This document shows, one piece after another, positions 8,829 to 17,417 of a DNA stretch of 64,000 bases. How positions within the stretch are numbered: position 1 is the stretch's first letter; each line of letters opens with the position of its first letter. The notes beneath the pieces are model-generated. The model did no database searches, was not told the DNA's origin, and was given only the letters and a program-made list of their open reading frames with translations. A program made the position numbers and the translations under genes. The stretch is taken from the NCBI RefSeq assembly GCF_000801955.1, contig NZ_JSZO01000033.1, forward strand, positions 185,281 to 249,280, written 5' to 3'. The DNA is from Ralstonia sp. A12. GTDB lineage: Bacteria > Pseudomonadota > Gammaproteobacteria > Burkholderiales > Burkholderiaceae.

Positions 8829-9362
8829 CTGCACTGAGCAGAAGCGCCCGGCAATCCAGTCAAACACGCTGCCCTCGCGAAGCGAGCGGCTTTGCGCGTC
8901 TTCGCCATAGCGAATCTGGTACAGCGGATTGCCGCTGGCGTTACGCGCGCGATAGAGCGTCTGCGCGATCACCGTGTAGGTGCGCTGCGCGCAGTCAAGC
9001 ACCACTTGCTTGACCGACGAGCGGATCGGCTGGCCGTCCGACGTCTTGATCGTGAAATCGGGCAGGACGTTGCGCAACAGCTTGAAGTGCACAGTGGGTG
9101 TGCCGGCTTGCTCCTCAACCTGCGGCTTGACGGATTGCTTGTCGACGTATGACACCACGCCTGTAGCGCCGACGAAGCGGCGCCAGCGATCGTCATCGTT
9201 GGCACGCTCGGGCGCTGCGGATGCTGCGGGGGTTGCAGACACAGCCGGCGCAGCCGCCGACGTGGATACGGTTTGAGCGAACACGGGCATCGCTGCCCAC
9301 TGCGCAACAACCAACGTGGCTGCTGCGATGGCGCTTTGCGGGCGCCAGCCTCCTGTCTTCAT
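8820..9362 (-). CDS. Exported protein resembling surface-adhesin E
   Basis: 180 residues with a signal peptide (hydrophobic to about residue 29, VFAQ) and an Ala/Ser-rich spacer to about 52. The domain from about 58 on shows the order W-R, VGATGVVSYVDKQSV, VHFKL, LDC, TYTVI, C, which resembles the Adhesin_E/protein E family first known from Haemophilus. Two Cys (LDCAQ and GRFCS near the end) could pair. In Burkholderiales such proteins are short envelope proteins of unclear role. No operon partner. The family call comes from the pattern only. Confidence 0.55.
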   Translation of the reverse strand: MKTGGWRPQSAIAAATLVVAQWAAMPVFAQTVSTSAAAPAVSATPAASAAPERANDDDRWRRFVGATGVVSYVDKQSVKPQVEEQAGTPTVHFKLLRNVLPDFTIKTSDGQPIRSSVKQVVLDCAQRTYTVIAQTLYRARNASGNPLYQIRYGEDAQSRSLREGSVFDWIAGRFCSVQPH

Positions 9363-9427
9363 GGGTGGTCTCGCCTTGCTGCAAAAACTAAGCGGGCGAT
9401 TCTACCGTGTCAGCTCAACCGTTCTCG

Positions 9428-10300
9428 TCACATCTGATTGGCGGGCTCAGCAACCTCAATACCGGCAAAACGCAGATACAGCGTGCGCAGCGCCTGCGTG
9501 AGCGGGCCAGGCTGGCCGTTGCCGATCTTCACGCCATCGATGGACGCCACCGGCATCACGAACGTCGATGCGCTCGTGTAGAACGCCTCGGCTGCCTGTT
9601 GGGCTTCCTGCACGGTGAACGTCCGCTCTTCCAGCGTCAGGCCATGCTCGCGCGCCAGCTCCAGCACCGACACACGCGTAATGCCCGGCAGCACAGCATT
9701 GGAGAGCGGGCGCGTAATCAGGCGCTTGTCCGCGGTGATGATGAAGGCGGTGGACGACGCGCCTTCGGTCACGCGGTCGCCATCGGTCATCCAGGCTTCC
9801 TGCGCGCCAGCGGCGGCAGCCATCTGCTTGGCCATCACCTGCGGCAGCAGGCCCACGCTCTTGATATCGCAGCGCTTCCAGCGCAGGTCAGGCACCGTCA
9901 CCACGGTCGCGCCCTTGCGCGCCAGCGGGCTGTCGACAATGGTCTTGACCTGCGTGAAGGCCACGGCCGTCGGCGTGATGCTGGCGGGAATACCGAAGTC
10001 GCGCTCAGCCACGCCGCGCGTGACCTGCATGTAGACGACACCCTCCTCCAGGCCATTGCGTGCCACCAACTCCTCGCACACACGCGTCCATTCGGCTTCG
10101 GTGTACGGGTTCTCGATGTCGATGGCAGACAGCGAACGCGTCAGGCGCGCGAGGTGCGCATCGCTGTCGACGAGCTTGCCGCGCGCGACGGCGGTCACTT
10201 CGTAAATGCCATCGGCAAAGGTGAAGCCGCGGTCCATGATGGAGACGGTGGCTTCGGCGGCGGGCACGTATTGGCCGTTCAGGAAGACGATTCGGGACAT
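9428..10300 (-). CDS. dat: D-amino-acid transaminase (class IV PLP enzyme)
   Basis: 290 residues, full length for D-alanine/D-amino-acid transaminases. The PLP-binding lysine is in KRCDIKSVGLL (Lys147); RGFTFADGIYE (24-34) and the Thr/Ser phosphate-binding segment TEGASSTAF are fold-type IV landmarks. It interconverts D-alanine and 2-oxo acids, giving D-glutamate for peptidoglycan or breaking down D-amino acids. Cytosolic. It stands 65 bp from the gene downstream and is divergent from the GNAT gene. Branched-chain or 4-amino-4-deoxychorismate enzymes share the fold, but the RCDIKS motif favours Dat. Confidence 0.88.
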   Translation of the reverse strand: MSRIVFLNGQYVPAAEATVSIMDRGFTFADGIYEVTAVARGKLVDSDAHLARLTRSLSAIDIENPYTEAEWTRVCEELVARNGLEEGVVYMQVTRGVAERDFGIPASITPTAVAFTQVKTIVDSPLARKGATVVTVPDLRWKRCDIKSVGLLPQVMAKQMAAAAGAQEAWMTDGDRVTEGASSTAFIITADKRLITRPLSNAVLPGITRVSVLELAREHGLTLEERTFTVQEAQQAAEAFYTSASTFVMPVASIDGVKIGNGQPGPLTQALRTLYLRFAGIEVAEPANQM

Positions 10301-10476
10301 GCTGGGAGGAAGAGTTTCGAGGCGGGCGGGACTGCCCTGCCAGGGAATCTAAAGGATACGTGGGCCACACCGCGAATAGCGTTTTGCGCTCGGGTTATGC
10401 GCAAACGGCATGACGGGCCGGAGGCGTCCGGTAGACTTGCGGGCTTTCCGGAGACTTCCGGCCAACCTCACCCGCC

Positions 10477-10986
10477 ATGTCCGACCTCATCATCCGCCCT
10501 GTCGCCGAGCCCGATCTGCCCGGCATTCTGGCTGTGCAACAGGCGTGCTATGGCGATGGGTTTCTCGAGCCGGGCGATGCACTGGCCAGCCGCTGGGCGC
10601 GCAGCCCGGCCATGTGTCTGGTCGCGCTGGATGGCGCCGAGGTGGTCGGCTACCTGCTCTCGCATGCGTGGCACGCATGGGCGCCGCCCAAACTGCACGT
10701 GCCGCTGCCCACAGCAGATGGCGCGGACGTGCTCTGGTTCGTGCACGACATGGCCATCGCCCCGGCTGGCCGCGGTCAGCGCCTGGGGGAACGCCTTTAT
10801 GCAACCGCATGCGCCAGCGCCCAGGCCCAGGGTCTGTGGCAATCACGGCTGGTGGCGGTGCAAGGCGCTGATGTCTTCTGGCGCCGCCTCGGCTATCAGT
10901 CCGCCAACCTTGAACGCACACAGTTAACGGCATTGCGCACCATTTACGGTGATGACGCCCAGTTGATGGAACGCCAACTACCCTGA
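10477..10986 (+). CDS. GNAT-family N-acetyltransferase
   Basis: 169 residues starting at ATG 10477. The GNAT core is visible: an N-terminal IIRPVAEPDLPGI strand-helix and the acetyl-CoA loop in MAIAPAGRGQRLGERLY (motif A, x-x-x-R-G-x-G-x type). The C-terminal part, VFWRRLGYQ, corresponds to the conserved FYxxxGF segment. Substrate cannot be told. It is alone and faces away from dat. Confidence 0.8.
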   Translation: MSDLIIRPVAEPDLPGILAVQQACYGDGFLEPGDALASRWARSPAMCLVALDGAEVVGYLLSHAWHAWAPPKLHVPLPTADGADVLWFVHDMAIAPAGRGQRLGERLYATACASAQAQGLWQSRLVAVQGADVFWRRLGYQSANLERTQLTALRTIYGDDAQLMERQLP

Positions 10987-11005
10987 GCGCCCGCCCCGTC
11001 ACTCC

Positions 11006-11020
11006 GTTACAATTCGTAAC
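11006..11020. promoter_or_regulatory. GTTAC-N5-GTAAC inverted repeat upstream of exported protein
   Basis: GTTAC (11006-11010) and GTAAC (11016-11020) form a symmetric site, followed by two further GTA-starting words at about 10-bp steps (GTATA, GTAAG). This resembles binding sites of OmpR-family regulators acting on envelope-stress genes. It lies about 70 bp before the start of the exported proline-rich protein. Candidate only. Confidence 0.3.
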
Positions 11021-11091
11021 ACCCGTATATCTTCTGTAAGACTGCGCGCGCGCCATTCCACTACAGTGCCGCCGTAGCGAGGATTTCCATC

Positions 11092-11433
11092 ATGCAAAAG
11101 AACCTAGCGCTGTGCGCTCTGGCCGCCATTGCGGCGTTGTCGTCCCAGGCGGCTCTGGCCCGAGTCAATGTCGATATCGGCATTGGTGTGCCGGGGCCGG
11201 TGTATGTCGCGCCCGCGCCGGTCTATGCACCTGCGCCGGTGTACGCACCGCCTCCACCGCCGGCCTACTATGCACCGCCCCCCGTCTATGTTGCGCCGCA
11301 GCCGGTGGTTGTTGCGCCCGGCTACTACGATGACGGACGCGGCCGCGAATGGCAGGAACGGCAATGGCGCGAGCAGCGCTGGCGTGAGCGCGAATGGCGC
11401 AAGCACCATCGTCGCGACGACTACGACGATTGA
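11092..11433 (+). CDS. Exported proline/tyrosine-rich small protein
   Basis: 113 residues. Signal peptide 1-24 (ends AALA). The mature part begins with an apolar stretch and then has repeated PVYAPAP/PVYVAP units rich in Pro, Tyr and Val (residues about 33-78). It ends with a highly charged REWQERQWREQRW-type tail and RRDDYDD. Such proteins are common in Ralstonia and Burkholderia envelopes and have no assigned function; they often lie under stress regulation. The start has GAGGA upstream. Not a shadow: codon use and signal peptide fit. Confidence 0.7.
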   Translation: MQKNLALCALAAIAALSSQAALARVNVDIGIGVPGPVYVAPAPVYAPAPVYAPPPPPAYYAPPPVYVAPQPVVVAPGYYDDGRGREWQERQWREQRWREREWRKHHRRDDYDD

Positions 11434-11451
11434 TCGCGCGCCCGGCAGCGC

Positions 11452-12195
11452 TCAGGCTGCCTTCTTCGCCAGGCCGAGGTAGGTCTCAATCACGCGCGGG
11501 TTGACGGCCAACTCTTGCGCCGGGCCTTCGAGCGTCATGTCGCCCGTTTCCAGCACATAGCCGTAATCAGCCACCTGCAGGGCGGCGCGCGCGTTTTGCT
11601 CGATCAGCAGCGTCGCTACGCCGGTTTTGCGCAGGTCGCTGATGATATGGAAGATTTCTTTCACGATCAGCGGCGCGAGGCCGAGGCTCGGCTCGTCCAG
11701 CATCAGCAGTTGGGGCTTGGCCATCAGCGCACGGCCCACGGCCAGCATCTGGCGCTCACCGCCGGAGAGCGTGCCGGCCTCCTGCACGCGGCGCTCCTTC
11801 AGGCGCGGGAAGAGGTCGTAGACCACGTCCATCTGATCCAGATAATTGCGCTCGCCTGCCCGCTTGCGGCGATAGGCGCCGAGCACGAGGTTGTCTTCCA
11901 CGCTCATGGTGGCAAACAGCTCGCGCTTTTCCGGCACCAGGCACATGCCGCGCGCCACGCGCTTTTCCACCGGCAGACCGGTCAGGTTATGACCGAGGTA
12001 CGAGACCACGCCATTGGCCGAACCGGTGGTCGGCAACGCGCCCATGATCGCGCCCAGCATGGTCGACTTGCCGGCGCCATTCGGGCCGATGACGGTCACG
12101 ATCTGCCCCGCCCCCACCTTCAGGTTGGCGCCGTGCAGTGCTTCCACCTTGCCGTAGCGGACGTGCAGATCCTTGACTTCGAGGATGATCGACAT
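11452..12195 (-). CDS. livF: Branched-chain amino acid-type ABC transporter ATPase LivF
   Basis: 247 residues. Walker [10 protein letters not shown] (about 37-45), signature LSGGERQ, Walker [12 protein letters not shown]. The length and the Q-loop/[12 protein letters not shown] segment fit the LivF subfamily. It follows the permease-ATPase fusion by 11 bp and closes the transporter operon. The class imports branched-chain amino acids, amides, urea or aromatic acids. The nearby oxygenase genes make an organic acid ligand plausible, but this is inference. Confidence 0.92.
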   Translation of the reverse strand: MSIILEVKDLHVRYGKVEALHGANLKVGAGQIVTVIGPNGAGKSTMLGAIMGALPTTGSANGVVSYLGHNLTGLPVEKRVARGMCLVPEKRELFATMSVEDNLVLGAYRRKRAGERNYLDQMDVVYDLFPRLKERRVQEAGTLSGGERQMLAVGRALMAKPQLLMLDEPSLGLAPLIVKEIFHIISDLRKTGVATLLIEQNARAALQVADYGYVLETGDMTLEGPAQELAVNPRVIETYLGLAKKAA

Positions 12196-12206
12196 GCGCG
12201 TTCTCC

Positions 12207-14033
12207 TTATTCCACGCCGCCTAGGTAGGCTTCCAACACTGCCGGGTTTTGCTGCACCTCTTGCGGCAGCCCTTCGGCGATCTTGGTACCGAATTCCATC
12301 ACCACCAGCCGGTCGGTCAGGTTCATGACGAAATCCATATCGTGCTCGACCAGCAGCACGCTCATGCCTTCAGCTTTCAGCTTGGTGAGCAGCGCGGCCA
12401 GAGCCTGCTTCTCCTTGTAGCGCAAGCCGGCGGCGGGTTCGTCGAGCAGCAGTAGCGCCGGGTCGCAACACAGCGCACGGGCGATTTCCAGAATCCGTTG
12501 CTGGCCGAGCGCCAGGCTGCCGGCTTCCTGATACATGCAGTCGGCCAGGCCAACGCGCTCCAATTGACGGCGCGCCTCGAACAGCAGCTTCTGTTCTTCC
12601 GCCTGGTTCATACGCACCACGCTGGCGAGCACCCCACCCTGCGCTGCAAAGTCGCCCCGCAGGTGGGCGCCTAGCGCCACGTTCTCCAGCACCGTCATGC
12701 CCGACAGCAGCTGCACGTGCTGGAAGGTGCGGCCGATGCCGCGCTTGACGATCTCGCGTGAGGGCTGGCCGCTGATGCATTCGCCGCGATAAAGCACCTC
12801 GCCGCGCGTTACCGGCAGCACGCCCGTCACGAGGTTGAACGTGGTCGACTTGCCCGCGCCGTTCGGGCCGATCAAGCCGATGATTTCGCCGGCCTTCACC
12901 TGGAAGCTGACGTCGTTGACGGCCACCAAGCCGCCGAACTCCTTGCGCGCGGCACGCACGTCGAGGATCAGTTCACCGGCCTGCGGCTTCTCGCGTTGCT
13001 TGAGCGCGGGCGCATCCTCCGGCGCGCGGGCCGTCGGCGCAGACGGGAACAACTTGCGGATGAATGGCCATACGCCATCGCGCGCGTGCTGCAGCAACAG
13101 CACCAGCAGCACACCAAACACGATGATCTCGAAGTTGCCGTTCGAGCCCAGCAGCTTCGGCAGAATGCTCTGCAGGCTGTCCTTCAGGATGGTCAGCAAC
13201 CCGGCGCCGAGCACTGCGCCCCATACATGGCCTACGCCACCGACCACCGCCATGAACAGGTATTCAATGCCGTAGTTCAGGCCAAACGGCGTCGGGTTCA
13301 CCGCACGCTGCAGGTGCGCGTAGAGAAAGCCCGAAATGCACGCCAGCACCGCCGCGCAGACGAAGATCACCACCTTCATCCACGCCGTGTTCACGCCCAT
13401 CGCCTCGGCCATGGTGCCGCCGCCCTTGAGTGCGCGGATGGCGCGGCCCGGGCGCGAATTCAACAGGTTCTGCACCGCCAGCACGGCCACAACCACCACG
13501 GCCCAGATCAGGTAGAACATCTCGCGCCCGGTCTGCAGCGGCTTGCCAAGGAAGTTCAGCACCGGAATACCGTTCAGCCCGTCGTACTTGCCCAGAAACT
13601 CCAGGTTGCCGAACAGGAAGAACAGCGACAGGCCCCAGGCAATCGTCGCCAGCGGCAGGTAGTGTCCCGACATGCGCATCGTGATGAGGCCGATCACGTA
13701 GGCGCAGGCCATCGTGATCACCAGCCCGGCGAGCAAGCCCAGCCACGGAGACAGCCCGTACTGCGTGGTCAGATACGCCGTGCTGTACGCACCCAGGCCA
13801 ACGAACGCGGCCTGCCCGAACGAGGTCAGCCCGCCCACGCCTGTCAGCAGCACAAGGCCAAGCGCGACAAGGCTATACAGCCCGATGTAGTTGAGCAGCG
13901 TGATCCAGAACTCCGGTGTCGGCACCACCGGCACCAGCGCCAGCACGATCACGAAAAGCGCTGTCAGCACGCGGTTGCGCGAAAGCCAGCCGCGCTGGCC
14001 GGCCTGATCGGAAGATTTGGTCAAGGTCGTCAT
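12207..14033 (-). CDS. LivM-LivG fusion: ABC permease plus ATPase
   Basis: 608 residues. Residues about 20-330 are a LivM-type permease with around nine membrane helices (for example [20 protein letters not shown]). Residues about 350-608 are a LivG ATPase with Walker [10 protein letters not shown], signature LALGQQR and Walker [12 protein letters not shown]. The frame is open across the junction with a hydrophilic linker, so this is a true fusion, an arrangement known in beta-proteobacterial HAAT transporters. It starts 4 bp after the livH stop. Confidence 0.92.
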   Translation of the reverse strand: MTTLTKSSDQAGQRGWLSRNRVLTALFVIVLALVPVVPTPEFWITLLNYIGLYSLVALGLVLLTGVGGLTSFGQAAFVGLGAYSTAYLTTQYGLSPWLGLLAGLVITMACAYVIGLITMRMSGHYLPLATIAWGLSLFFLFGNLEFLGKYDGLNGIPVLNFLGKPLQTGREMFYLIWAVVVVAVLAVQNLLNSRPGRAIRALKGGGTMAEAMGVNTAWMKVVIFVCAAVLACISGFLYAHLQRAVNPTPFGLNYGIEYLFMAVVGGVGHVWGAVLGAGLLTILKDSLQSILPKLLGSNGNFEIIVFGVLLVLLLQHARDGVWPFIRKLFPSAPTARAPEDAPALKQREKPQAGELILDVRAARKEFGGLVAVNDVSFQVKAGEIIGLIGPNGAGKSTTFNLVTGVLPVTRGEVLYRGECISGQPSREIVKRGIGRTFQHVQLLSGMTVLENVALGAHLRGDFAAQGGVLASVVRMNQAEEQKLLFEARRQLERVGLADCMYQEAGSLALGQQRILEIARALCCDPALLLLDEPAAGLRYKEKQALAALLTKLKAEGMSVLLVEHDMDFVMNLTDRLVVMEFGTKIAEGLPQEVQQNPAVLEAYLGGVE

Positions 14034-14037
14034 CGGC

Positions 14038-15090
14038 TTATTCCTCTTCTTCGACGTGCTTGGTGGTGAGCGACCTCCACAGCAGCACCGGGAGGATGAG
14101 CGTGAACACGATCACCTCCTTGAACGCCGACGCCCAGAACGATGAATACGACTCCAGCAGCCCCACCAGCAGCGCGCCCAGCGCAGCCACCGGATAGCTG
14201 ACCAGCCCGCCCACGATGGCACCCACGAAGCCCTTCAGGCCGATCAGGAAACCCGACTCGTAGTAGACCGTGGTGAGCGGCGCGATCAGGATGCCGCACA
14301 GCGCGCCGAGCGCTGCCGCCAGCGTGAAAGCCAATCGGCCCGCCTGCGTCGTACCGATACCCACCAGCCGCGCGCCGAGCCGGTTCACGGCGGTAGCACG
14401 CAGTGCCTTGCCCGACACCGTGCGGCCAAAGTAGAAGTACAGCGCCACGATCATCAGCAGCGACACCGCCACCACCCACAGGCTCTGGCCCGACACCGAA
14501 AGCGCCCCCAGATCGAAGCGCGCATCCGAGAAGGCATCCGTACGCGAGCCTTCCGCGCCAAACATCACGAGGCCCAGCCCCACCATCGCAAAGTGCACGC
14601 CCACCGAGACAATCAGCAGCACCAGCGTGCTCGCCTCAGCCAGCGGCTCGTAGGCCAGGCGATAGATCATCGGGCCCATGGGAATGACGATCAGCAGCGC
14701 GAGCGCCACCTGCACTGCCATCGGCAGCGTCATCGGCGCAAGCATGGTGGCCGCGGCGTACACCGCCAGCGGAAAGACAAGATACTTGCCTGCGTAGATC
14801 GCGCCCGTGCGTAGCGCATGCAGGCGCAACTCGGGCTGCAGCAGCGTGCGGCCCATCTCGACGAGGAAGGTCAGCACGCCGAGGGCAACAAGCATGGACG
14901 CCGACAGCGGCGCCTTGTTGGCCTGGATGGCCGCCAGCGTGAGCGCGCCATAGGCCACGAACTCGCCCTGCGGGATGAAGATCACGCGCGTGACCGAAAA
15001 CACCAGCACGAGCGCCAATGCCAGGAGCGCGTAGATCGCGCCCGATGTCACGCCGTCCTGCGCCAGGATGGCGGCAATCGACAAGTCCAT
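14038..15090 (-). CDS. livH: ABC transporter permease LivH
   Basis: 350 residues from ATG 15090, which has an excellent GAGGAGA upstream; the upstream 15 codons have no such signal. About eight membrane helices, starting with the [20 protein letters not shown] segment typical of LivH. The usual length is near 290-310; the extra residues lie in a loop around 75-120. First transporter gene after the IclR regulator, with a 127-bp gap. No periplasmic binding protein gene is in the cluster. Confidence 0.9.
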   Translation of the reverse strand: MDLSIAAILAQDGVTSGAIYALLALALVLVFSVTRVIFIPQGEFVAYGALTLAAIQANKAPLSASMLVALGVLTFLVEMGRTLLQPELRLHALRTGAIYAGKYLVFPLAVYAAATMLAPMTLPMAVQVALALLIVIPMGPMIYRLAYEPLAEASTLVLLIVSVGVHFAMVGLGLVMFGAEGSRTDAFSDARFDLGALSVSGQSLWVVAVSLLMIVALYFYFGRTVSGKALRATAVNRLGARLVGIGTTQAGRLAFTLAAALGALCGILIAPLTTVYYESGFLIGLKGFVGAIVGGLVSYPVAALGALLVGLLESYSSFWASAFKEVIVFTLILPVLLWRSLTTKHVEEEE

Positions 15091-15217
15091 GAGTCTCCTC
15101 GTTCTTGTAGTCGTGGGATTCGCGCGGAAACACAAAAAGCGCGACAGGGCGCCACGAGTTACGAGATAGTAAATTTCTTACGACAGGATGAAATTGGCGA
15201 GAACCCTAACGCGATCA

Positions 15218-16102
15218 CTAGCGCATCGCGCGAGTCCGCCGCCCCCCTGCCTTGGCAGGTTCTGGTGCCGGTGCCCGCAGCATGGTCGAAAGCTGTGTCA
15301 CGAATGCCCGCAGCGTCGCTTCCAGTTCACCCCCGCGCTCTGCATAAAAGAGCGGTTGCAGGTTCAGCGCAATCAGCACCAACGCCAACTGCCCGCGCTC
15401 GCCAAACACCGGCAACGACAGCGCGCTCACCCCCGGCAACAGACTGCCCGAGACCCACGATGCACCTTCCCGGCGGATGTCTTCGCACAGGCGGTAGTAG
15501 TCCGTCAGCGAGCGAGGCAGGCCCGGCAGATCATCGCTGGCGCGCTCATGCAGTTCGCGCTCCACCAGCGGCAGCGTCTGTTCGATCGGCAGGTACGCGC
15601 CGAACAGGCGGCCGGTGGCGGAATTGAGCATCGGCATGACGTCGCCGATGCGCAGATTCACGCCGGGCGCCCCGCCGGCCTTTTCCCAATGCACGACGGT
15701 CGGGCCGCGATCACTCCACACAGCAATACCGATGGTGTGGCCGGTCTGATCCCGCATGGCGGCCAGCAAGGGCCGTGTGCGGACGATGGCATCGGTGCGG
15801 TTGAGGCTGGCCAACCCCAGGCGCAGCGCAAAGGGACCCAGCTCATAACGACCGGTGAGCGGGTCTTGCGAAACGGCGCCCACGCGCTGCAGGCTCACCA
15901 GATAACGGTGCGCCTTGGACGGGTGCATGCCCGCCGCACGCGCCAGGTCGCCCAGCGCCATCGCGCGCATGGCACGCGTCAGCGCCACCAGCAATTGCGA
16001 GCCGACCTCGATGGATTGAATGCCAGAGCGGTCACGATTTGCACGCGCGTCCTCAGCATCGCCATCGGGTGGCAGGTCGTCTTCGACTTCAGTGGTCTCC
16101 AT
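15218..16102 (-). CDS. IclR-family transcriptional regulator
   Basis: 294 residues. Winged-helix domain at about 35-95 (LGDLARAAGMHPSKAHRYLVSLQRVGAV) and the IclR effector domain after about 110 (AMRDQTGHTIGIAVW). A 30-residue acidic N-terminal extension precedes the HTH. IclR proteins usually control adjacent aromatic or organic-acid catabolic operons. Here the regulator lies between the transporter genes (same strand) and the divergent MBL/FAD-monooxygenase operon, so both are plausible targets. Two palindromes lie in the divergent promoter region. Confidence 0.88.
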   Translation of the reverse strand: METTEVEDDLPPDGDAEDARANRDRSGIQSIEVGSQLLVALTRAMRAMALGDLARAAGMHPSKAHRYLVSLQRVGAVSQDPLTGRYELGPFALRLGLASLNRTDAIVRTRPLLAAMRDQTGHTIGIAVWSDRGPTVVHWEKAGGAPGVNLRIGDVMPMLNSATGRLFGAYLPIEQTLPLVERELHERASDDLPGLPRSLTDYYRLCEDIRREGASWVSGSLLPGVSALSLPVFGERGQLALVLIALNLQPLFYAERGGELEATLRAFVTQLSTMLRAPAPEPAKAGGRRTRAMR

Positions 16103-16171
16103 GTCCTCGTGGGGCGCGAATTGGGCGGTGCGGGAGGCAACAAGTGCTGCGAGCGTAGCATGCCGATCGCA

Positions 16172-16183
16172 GTCGTTAACGAC
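16172..16183. promoter_or_regulatory. 12-bp palindrome GTCGTTAACGAC upstream of IclR gene
   Basis: A perfect palindrome, 69 bp upstream of the IclR start and 15 bp from the next inverted repeat. It may be an operator half of the divergent promoter. Function inferred from symmetry and place only. Confidence 0.35.
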
Positions 16184-16197
16184 GTTTTAATTTTTAT

Positions 16198-16215
16198 GCA
16201 TTGTAGAAACAATGC
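16198..16215. promoter_or_regulatory. GCATTGT-AGAA-ACAATGC inverted repeat, likely IclR operator
   Basis: A perfect 7-bp inverted repeat with a 4-bp spacer in the AT-rich part of the IclR/MBL divergent region. Size and form suit an IclR dimer site. The 283-bp region holds no other gene. Confidence 0.45.
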
Positions 16216-16385
16216 TTCTATTCATAATAAACGTATACCCTAGGCGCGCCACCCGACCGTGCGGTCTATGATGGGCAACGTTCGGTCATGCCTGACATCT
16301 ACGTGCCTCCAACCGCGCTTTCACGGCATCTTCAGCGCCGAAAACAATTCCCCAACCCGTAATGCACTACACCAGGAGTGACAGA

Positions 16386-17345
16386 ATGGCCAAAGCCTTC
16401 GCCTCGCAAGCCGACCTCGAGGCCAAACAAGTCACCTTCACCCAGCTCTCTCCCAACGCTTACGCCTACACCGCCGAGGGCGACCCGAACTCGGGCGTCA
16501 TCATCGGCGACGACTCGGTGCTGATCGTCGACACCACCGCCACCCCGGCGATGGCACAAGACCTGATCGCTCGCATCCGTGCCGTCACCGACAAGCCGAT
16601 CAAGCACGTGGTGCTGTCGCACTATCACGCGGTGCGCGTGCTGGGCGCGTCGGCGTACTTTGCTGAAGGCGCACAGAACATCATCGCCAGCCGCGGCACG
16701 TACGAAATGATCGTCGAGCGCGGTGAGGCGGATATGAAATCCGAGATCGAGCGCTTTCCGCGCCTGTTTGCCGGCGTCGAGACGGTGCCCGGTCTGACAT
16801 GGCCGACGCTGGTATTCGAGCGTGAGCTGACGCTGTTCCTCGGCAAGCTGGAAGTGAAGATCCTGCACCTGGGCCCCGGCCACACGAAGGGCGACACGGT
16901 GGTGTGGATTCCGTCTCAGAAGGTGCTGTTCTCAGGTGATCTGGTCGAATACGACGCGGCCTGCTACTGCGGAGATGCCCAACTTGAAGAGTGGCCCGCC
17001 ACGCTGGATGCCCTGCGTGCACTTGGCGCCGACAAGCTCGTGCCCGGCCGTGGCCCGGCGCTGCTGAACCCCGCCGAAGTCGACAAGGGCCTCGCTTACA
17101 CGCGCGATTTCGTGTCCACGCTGCTCCAACGCGGTAAAGAGGCCGTGGCGCAAAAGATGGACCTGAAGGCCGCCATGGCCCACACCCGTGCGGCGATGGA
17201 CCCGAAGTTCGGCAACGTCTTCATCTACGAACATTGCCTGCCGTTTGACGTGACGCGCGCCTTTGACGAAGCCAGCGGCATCAAGCATCCGCGCATCTGG
17301 ACCGCCCAGCGCGATCAGGAGATGTGGGCCGCGCTGCAGAACTGA
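16386..17345 (+). CDS. MBL-fold protein with altered metal site
   Basis: 319 residues from ATG 16386, with AGGAG 7 bases upstream. The fold is that of metallo-beta-lactamases (strand pairs, GPGHTKGD, LFSGDLVEYD). The HxHxDH motif reads H79-Y-H81-A-V83-R84, so the Asp and His of metal site 2 are replaced, and the late GHG His is Arg222 (PGRGP). Site 1 (His79, His81, His166) and the bridging Asp185 remain. The protein may bind one metal or have another activity. It is first in an operon with the FAD monooxygenase and DUF2783. Confidence 0.85.
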   Translation: MAKAFASQADLEAKQVTFTQLSPNAYAYTAEGDPNSGVIIGDDSVLIVDTTATPAMAQDLIARIRAVTDKPIKHVVLSHYHAVRVLGASAYFAEGAQNIIASRGTYEMIVERGEADMKSEIERFPRLFAGVETVPGLTWPTLVFERELTLFLGKLEVKILHLGPGHTKGDTVVWIPSQKVLFSGDLVEYDAACYCGDAQLEEWPATLDALRALGADKLVPGRGPALLNPAEVDKGLAYTRDFVSTLLQRGKEAVAQKMDLKAAMAHTRAAMDPKFGNVFIYEHCLPFDVTRAFDEASGIKHPRIWTAQRDQEMWAALQN

Positions 17346-17376
17346 CGCGGCGCCTCTGCCGTGAACTGAATCGACC

Positions 17377-17402
17377 AAAAAAGCGGCGGCCAAGACCGCC
17401 GC
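17377..17402 (-). terminator. Intrinsic terminator pointing against the operon
   Basis: GCGGCGG (17383-17389) and CCGCCGC (17396-17402) form a 7-bp GC stem. On the minus strand it is followed by six T (plus-strand A-run 17377-17382). This is a textbook intrinsic terminator in the direction opposite to the two genes it separates. On the plus strand it is simply a hairpin between the MBL and FAD genes. Confidence 0.55.
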
Positions 17403-17417
17403 GGGTGCGAGCGAGAC

